Shown in pieces: positions 50,964 to 54,014 of a DNA stretch of 54,014 nt. The notes beneath the pieces are model-generated. The model was given only the letters and a program-made list of their open reading frames with translations, did not search any database and was not told the origin of the DNA. Source of the stretch: Roseburia sp. (lineage in GTDB: Bacteria; Bacillota; Clostridia; Lachnospirales; Lachnospiraceae); assembly GCA_022771695.1 (NCBI GenBank), contig JALEKJ010000010.1, positions 1 through 54,014 on the forward strand, in the 5' to 3' direction. The translations under genes and the position numbers were made by a program. Numbering within the stretch: the stretch's first letter is position 1; the number at the start of each line of letters is the position of its first letter.

Positions 50964-51587
50964 TCATGTATAAATTATTTTTTTGAACTCTTTGTCGCGA
51001 TCATAGGTTCCTTCCACCAGCCCATCTATTTCCTTGTATGCCTTGCAAAGGCTGAGGCTAAATTCTGTCAAAATGGAACGGATTTCTTTTTCAGTATAAC
51101 TGCATCCGCCTGTTACCAAAAGCGTCGCCATGCTATGTGCCACCAGCCACATATCTCTGAAGTACCGGTCTGCGGAGACTGCATCCATCTTATAAATACT
51201 CTGCAAGGATTCCCGGATGAGCTCCTGGGTATTTTTCAATTCATCCATGGCGTAATGGCTTTGACTTCCCCTGTCACTTAGAAACAGAAGATAATACAGT
51301 TCCGGCTTCTCCTTTGCGAATGCAATATACTGCATTCCCACTCCCAGAAACGGGATTTTCTCCTGAAGTCCTCGGCGAAGATACTCGTGATAAATTTCCT
51401 CTGCCAAAACACGAACATCCTGCTTTAATTCATCCATAGAAGGGTAATGAACAAATATAGGGGCAACCGTTGTTCCAAGGCTTTGGGCAAGTTCTCGTGC
51501 AGTAAGGCTTTGTATTCCCCGTTCCTCTACAATTTTCAAACCGTACCGGGCAATTTCTTCTTTTGAGTATTTTGCTTTTCTAGGCAT
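50964..51587 (-). CDS. TetR-family regulator (WHG domain type)
   Basis: 207 residues. N-terminal helix-turn-helix [21 protein letters not shown]-terminal TetR_C WHG-type domain ([40 protein letters not shown]). Immediately precedes the chemoreceptor, so probably autoregulates the operon. Promoter and operator at 51623-51667. Confidence 0.9.
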   Translation of the reverse strand: MPRKAKYSKEEIARYGLKIVEERGIQSLTARELAQSLGTTVAPIFVHYPSMDELKQDVRVLAEEIYHEYLRRGLQEKIPFLGVGMQYIAFAKEKPELYYLLFLSDRGSQSHYAMDELKNTQELIRESLQSIYKMDAVSADRYFRDMWLVAHSMATLLVTGGCSYTEKEIRSILTEFSLSLCKAYKEIDGLVEGTYDRDKEFKKIIYT

Positions 51588-51622
51588 AGATACACCTCAT
51601 TGTTTTTGTCTTAGTAAATCAT

Positions 51623-51667
51623 ATGTTATCTAACATCTGTTATATTATAAAATAGAAAGATTGTCAA
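51623..51667 (-). promoter_or_regulatory. Promoter and operator of the TetR-chemoreceptor operon
   Basis: Minus-strand TTGACA (51662-51667), 17 bp, TATAAC (51639-51644); the palindrome ATGTTATCTAACAT (51623-51636) directly follows the -10 and would block transcription when bound. Confidence 0.65.
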
Positions 51668-51686
51668 GTAGGGCCGTTTCTTGCAC

Positions 51687-52850
51687 CTACTTGTACATAT
51701 CTTTCTTTGTTAATCCGTTTGATTTTCCATTTGGACCCCAGCCGGCATTGGCAGCTGCCATATATGCAATTCTTGGGAACATATATGGATTCTTATAAGC
51801 GACATCCATTGTTTTGCCGGTTTCGATTGCCTCTGCAAGCATAACGATTCCTTCTCCTACATTTTTCACGGGTCCCTGATTAAGAGGCATCTTGGTAAGA
51901 AGCGGCCCAATCATCTCACCGGCCCCGATTGCAAGGCCTCCGCAAAATTCATACCCTGTTTTCTTTGCCCAGTTTTCCATGATATTCATAAGGTTACGAA
52001 TTTGTTTACTCTCATAGAATCCCATACCTGCAACCACATAGATTTTCTTTGTATTCCCTTTGTCTTTGGCATAAAGTTTTTCAAGGATTCGAACTGCTTG
52101 TGAAGGGACACCGTCTACATATAACGGCATACCAAAAACAATGGTCTTGGCTGCCACACATTTTTTCATCAATTCCTCATCGTTGTTTGCATAGTGAATT
52201 AGGTGGACGAAGTCTACCTCAGACTTCATCTGCTGTGCAATTTTTTCCAGGTACACCTTGGACTGAGCCCGATTTTCTCTGTAACTGCAATTGATAAAAA
52301 GCGGTTTTTGATGTTCCACCGGATTATGTTCCACCGGATTTTGGGAACAATCATTTAGATATGTATCTTCAAGTTCTTTAAAGTAATGAAAATCAACGCT
52401 ACATTTTTCTGCATTTATGTTAAGTCCTACCGCCTCTACATACGTTTTTGCAAGAGCCTCATCCTCTTTTGAAATATCCTCCCCATAAAAATGCACGGTG
52501 AAGCATATTTTATTCTTGTATCTTGATTTATGATGCATCTCCCCTTTCCGGAATTCAAAAAACGGAAGAATATATCCGATACTTCGATCCATCACATTTT
52601 TTATAAAACCGCTGAATCCTCCAAACGTATATCTACTAATGATCACAACCTCTTTTGCCTCAGCATAATACGCTCCCATCCTATCATATCCATCCTTGAT
52701 GACACATTGTCCCGGAGTCTTCACCCAACAGCCAAAACATCCCACACAAGGTTTGATTGCTCCGTCATCGGATATCACATTCCAGCCTTCATACTGCCCT
52801 TTGATTTTGTTCCATTCTGCTTCCTTTAAATCATGTATTACTAAGTTCAT
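51687..52850 (-). CDS. Two-domain flavodoxin / NADPH-FMN reductase fusion
   Basis: 387 residues. N-terminal flavodoxin-like half (1-175) with the Cys group PCVGCFGCWVKTPGQCVI and FGGFSGFIKNVMDRSI; C-terminal half (about 182-387) with FVHLIHYANNDEELMK, VFGMPLYVDGVPSQAVRIL and VAGMGFYESKQIRNL. Joined by NPVEHNPVEH, from a 15-bp tandem repeat. Redox function on flavin or quinone is likely. Preceded by a PadR gene. Confidence 0.85.
   Translation of the reverse strand: MNLVIHDLKEAEWNKIKGQYEGWNVISDDGAIKPCVGCFGCWVKTPGQCVIKDGYDRMGAYYAEAKEVVIISRYTFGGFSGFIKNVMDRSIGYILPFFEFRKGEMHHKSRYKNKICFTVHFYGEDISKEDEALAKTYVEAVGLNINAEKCSVDFHYFKELEDTYLNDCSQNPVEHNPVEHQKPLFINCSYRENRAQSKVYLEKIAQQMKSEVDFVHLIHYANNDEELMKKCVAAKTIVFGMPLYVDGVPSQAVRILEKLYAKDKGNTKKIYVVAGMGFYESKQIRNLMNIMENWAKKTGYEFCGGLAIGAGEMIGPLLTKMPLNQGPVKNVGEGIVMLAEAIETGKTMDVAYKNPYMFPRIAYMAAANAGWGPNGKSNGLTKKDMYK
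52311..52340. repeat. 15-bp tandem duplication in the fusion linker
   Basis: ATGTTCCACCGGATT occurs twice in direct succession, encoding NPVEH twice in the linker between the two flavodoxin domains. In-frame, so length can vary without loss of the protein. Confidence 0.85.
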
Positions 52851-52878
52851 TTTATTTCTATCCTCCTTGTCAGTTCGG

Positions 52879-53430
52879 CTATTGTCTCTCTTTTATAAGC
52901 TTTTTAATTTCATCGATGCAATATTGACACCACTCTTTATTCGCTTTGGCATTTCTTAATCCATAATCCACTGTCATTCTCCAATAAATCCCTTTTTCTT
53001 TCGCGTCCAACAAGTTCTCATAGTTTGTAATTATCTCCGGCACCCGGCTTAGTTCCTCAATGGATTGCTCACAGCATATTTTATAACTTTCAAAAAACGG
53101 CAGGGTTTCTTCCGGAGATAACTCACCCATGAAAAACGTTTTGCACAAAAGAGCACTATTTACAGGTTTAAGCGACATGTCCCTTAACCATTTCTTCAAT
53201 TCCTCTTTTCCTGCTTCGGTAATATGATAGACCTTTTTATCCGGTTTTCCGGTTTGCTCTACTGTTTCTCCAACAACCCATTTATTTTTCTCTAAAGTTT
53301 GTAACTCCCGGTATATCTGACTCGTATGCGCGCTCCAAAAATAATTTAGAGAATCACGAAACATCTCCATAACTTCATACCCGGTTGCTTCATGATAATT
53401 GATTAATCCTAAAATTCCGTGTTTTAACAT
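52879..53430 (-). CDS. PadR-family regulator
   Basis: 183 residues. Winged helix-turn-helix (MLKHGILGLINYHEATGYEV, SAHTSQIYRELQTLEKNKWV) and a C-terminal Vir-like coiled-coil dimer domain. PadR regulators respond to phenolic or antimicrobial compounds. Upstream of the flavodoxin fusion on the same strand (28 bp), so it likely controls it. Operators at 53483-53524. Confidence 0.92.
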   Translation of the reverse strand: MLKHGILGLINYHEATGYEVMEMFRDSLNYFWSAHTSQIYRELQTLEKNKWVVGETVEQTGKPDKKVYHITEAGKEELKKWLRDMSLKPVNSALLCKTFFMGELSPEETLPFFESYKICCEQSIEELSRVPEIITNYENLLDAKEKGIYWRMTVDYGLRNAKANKEWCQYCIDEIKKLIKERQ

Positions 53431-53482
53431 AGTATCTGTTCTCCCTTACAGGACTTTTTTGTCCGGTCTATTGCGGCATTTA

Positions 53483-53531
53483 TATTCCACTTGTTGAATA
53501 TAAATATATTCCATTTGTGGAATAGTGTCAA
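53483..53531 (-). promoter_or_regulatory. PadR promoter and twin operators
   Basis: Minus-strand TTGACA (53526-53531), 17 bp, TATATT (53503-53508). Two inverted repeats TATTCCACTTGTTGAATA (53483-53500) and TATTCCATTTGTGGAATA (53507-53524) start 24 bp apart and cover the spacer and downstream region. Confidence 0.7.
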
Positions 53532-53568
53532 TACATAATCTTGTGTGTTTTTTATTCAGTGTCAAAAA

Positions 53569-53610
53569 ATGAGCTTTATGCGCTGCCTTTTGGCAGAGCA
53601 TAAAGCTCAT
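53569..53610 (-). terminator. Terminator of the rRNA methyltransferase gene
   Basis: ATGAGCTTTATGC/GCATAAAGCTCAT 13-bp stem with inner CTGCC/GGCAG, minus-strand run TTTTTT after; 26 bp past the stop at 53636. Confidence 0.8.
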
Positions 53611-53635
53611 TCTATTAGAGTAAAAAAACAATTTT

Positions 53636-54014
53636 TCATTTGGAAAGTAAAACGGTTGTTTCAACGTGTGTCGAGTGCCCAAACTGATCTACCGCCCGCA
53701 CCTTCTTAAGTTCATACCCTCCGTCGCAGAGAATCCGCAAATCTCTTGCCAACGTTGCAGAATCACAGCTTACATACACGATACGCTCCGGCTGCATCTT
53801 AAGCATCGTCTCCAGGCACTTCTCATCGCACCCCTTGCGTGGTGGATCCACGACAATCACGTCCGGATGAAGCATATCTGCTCCGGCTGCATCCGTTTCA
53901 TGCCGTTTTTTGCTCTCGCGCTCATAGAACTCCGGCAGTACTTCCTCCGCCTTGCCCACAAAAAATTCTGCATTCGTGATGCCGTTTAGCTTTGCGTTGT
54001 TCTTCGCGTCCTCG
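53636..54014 (-). CDS. 23S rRNA (uracil-5-)-methyltransferase, partial (C-terminal part)
   Basis: The frame is open to the window edge, giving 125 residues of the C-terminus. Family marks: VVDPPRKGCDEKCLETML, RIVYVSCDSATLARDLRIL with the nucleophilic Cys, and HSTHVETTVLLSK with the catalytic Glu. RumA/RlmCD-type enzymes methylate U747 or U1939 of 23S rRNA. The N-terminal TRAM domain would lie beyond the edge. Which uridine is not decided. Confidence 0.9.
   Translation of the reverse strand, partial: EDAKNNAKLNGITNAEFFVGKAEEVLPEFYERESKKRHETDAAGADMLHPDVIVVDPPRKGCDEKCLETMLKMQPERIVYVSCDSATLARDLRILCDGGYELKKVRAVDQFGHSTHVETTVLLSK

Noticed and set aside
53446-53682. Minus-strand 78-residue frame
   Set aside because: It spans the rRNA methyltransferase terminator and the PadR promoter region, so it is not a gene.

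Overview
The window looks like a chromosomal segment of a Gram-positive anaerobe of the class Clostridia, most likely a Lachnospiraceae gut bacterium. This is inferred from gene content: the ECF transporter/truA/rplM/rpsI block, HD-GYP proteins, a DUF1846 protein next to xanthine phosphoribosyltransferase, small FMN/Fe-S proteins, AGGAGG-type ribosome binding sites, TTGACA/TATAAT promoters and moderate G+C. No rRNA or tRNA gene was seen. All names below come from motif reading; no database search was possible.

Region 1 (1 to about 9.65 kb) is the right-hand part of an integrated mobile element that runs out of the window on the left. A long, tightly packed minus-strand operon (5773 to 1) encodes an adenine/cytosine DNA methyltransferase, a DUF4406-like protein, a HUH-type rolling-circle replication initiator, a membrane-anchored lytic transglycosylase, a VRR-NUC nuclease, a ParA ATPase and several small unknown proteins. 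A control region (6.1 to 8.1 kb) carries an excisionase-like protein, two XRE repressors with repeated operators, and a convergent, 3'-overlapping pair of tail-anchored membrane microproteins laid out like a type I toxin-antitoxin locus. A tyrosine integrase and a ribbon-helix-helix protein close the element beside the 3' end of rpsI. A predicted 63-nt RNA (4285-4347) with its own promoter and terminator lies antisense to the leader of the replication gene.

Region 2 (9.7 to 23 kb) is conserved chromosome: rplM-rpsI with a structured leader, truA, ecfT-ecfA2-ecfA1, trmL, an aminotransferase/Lrp/AIR-synthase operon, a VanW-type wall protein, an exonuclease, a B12-binding radical SAM enzyme and an MntP-like membrane protein. 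Region 3 (23 to 39.4 kb) holds a TetR-controlled RND/MMPL exporter with a coiled-coil partner, two c-di-GMP-type HD-GYP proteins, a DUF308 membrane protein, YbaK, an SseB-like protein, a histidine kinase that lacks its phospho-accepting histidine, an alpha-glucosidase with its AraC regulator, and a ferredoxin-like protein divergent from a Crp/Fnr regulator.

Region 4 (39.4 to 54 kb) has xpt-DUF1846, a citrate synthase translationally coupled to a MarR regulator, a second MarR sharing the same operator, and then an accessory stretch with decayed genes (a RhuM-like pseudogene, a frameshifted CPBP protease, a duplicated 3' end of an ArsC/Spx gene), two GNAT acetyltransferases, two flavodoxin-type proteins, a chemoreceptor and TetR and PadR regulators. 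It ends in a partial 23S rRNA uracil methyltransferase. The most promising novel items are the microprotein pair at 6.5-7.0 kb, the antisense RNA at 4.3 kb, the structured block at 5.8-6.1 kb and the histidine-less kinase at 34 kb.
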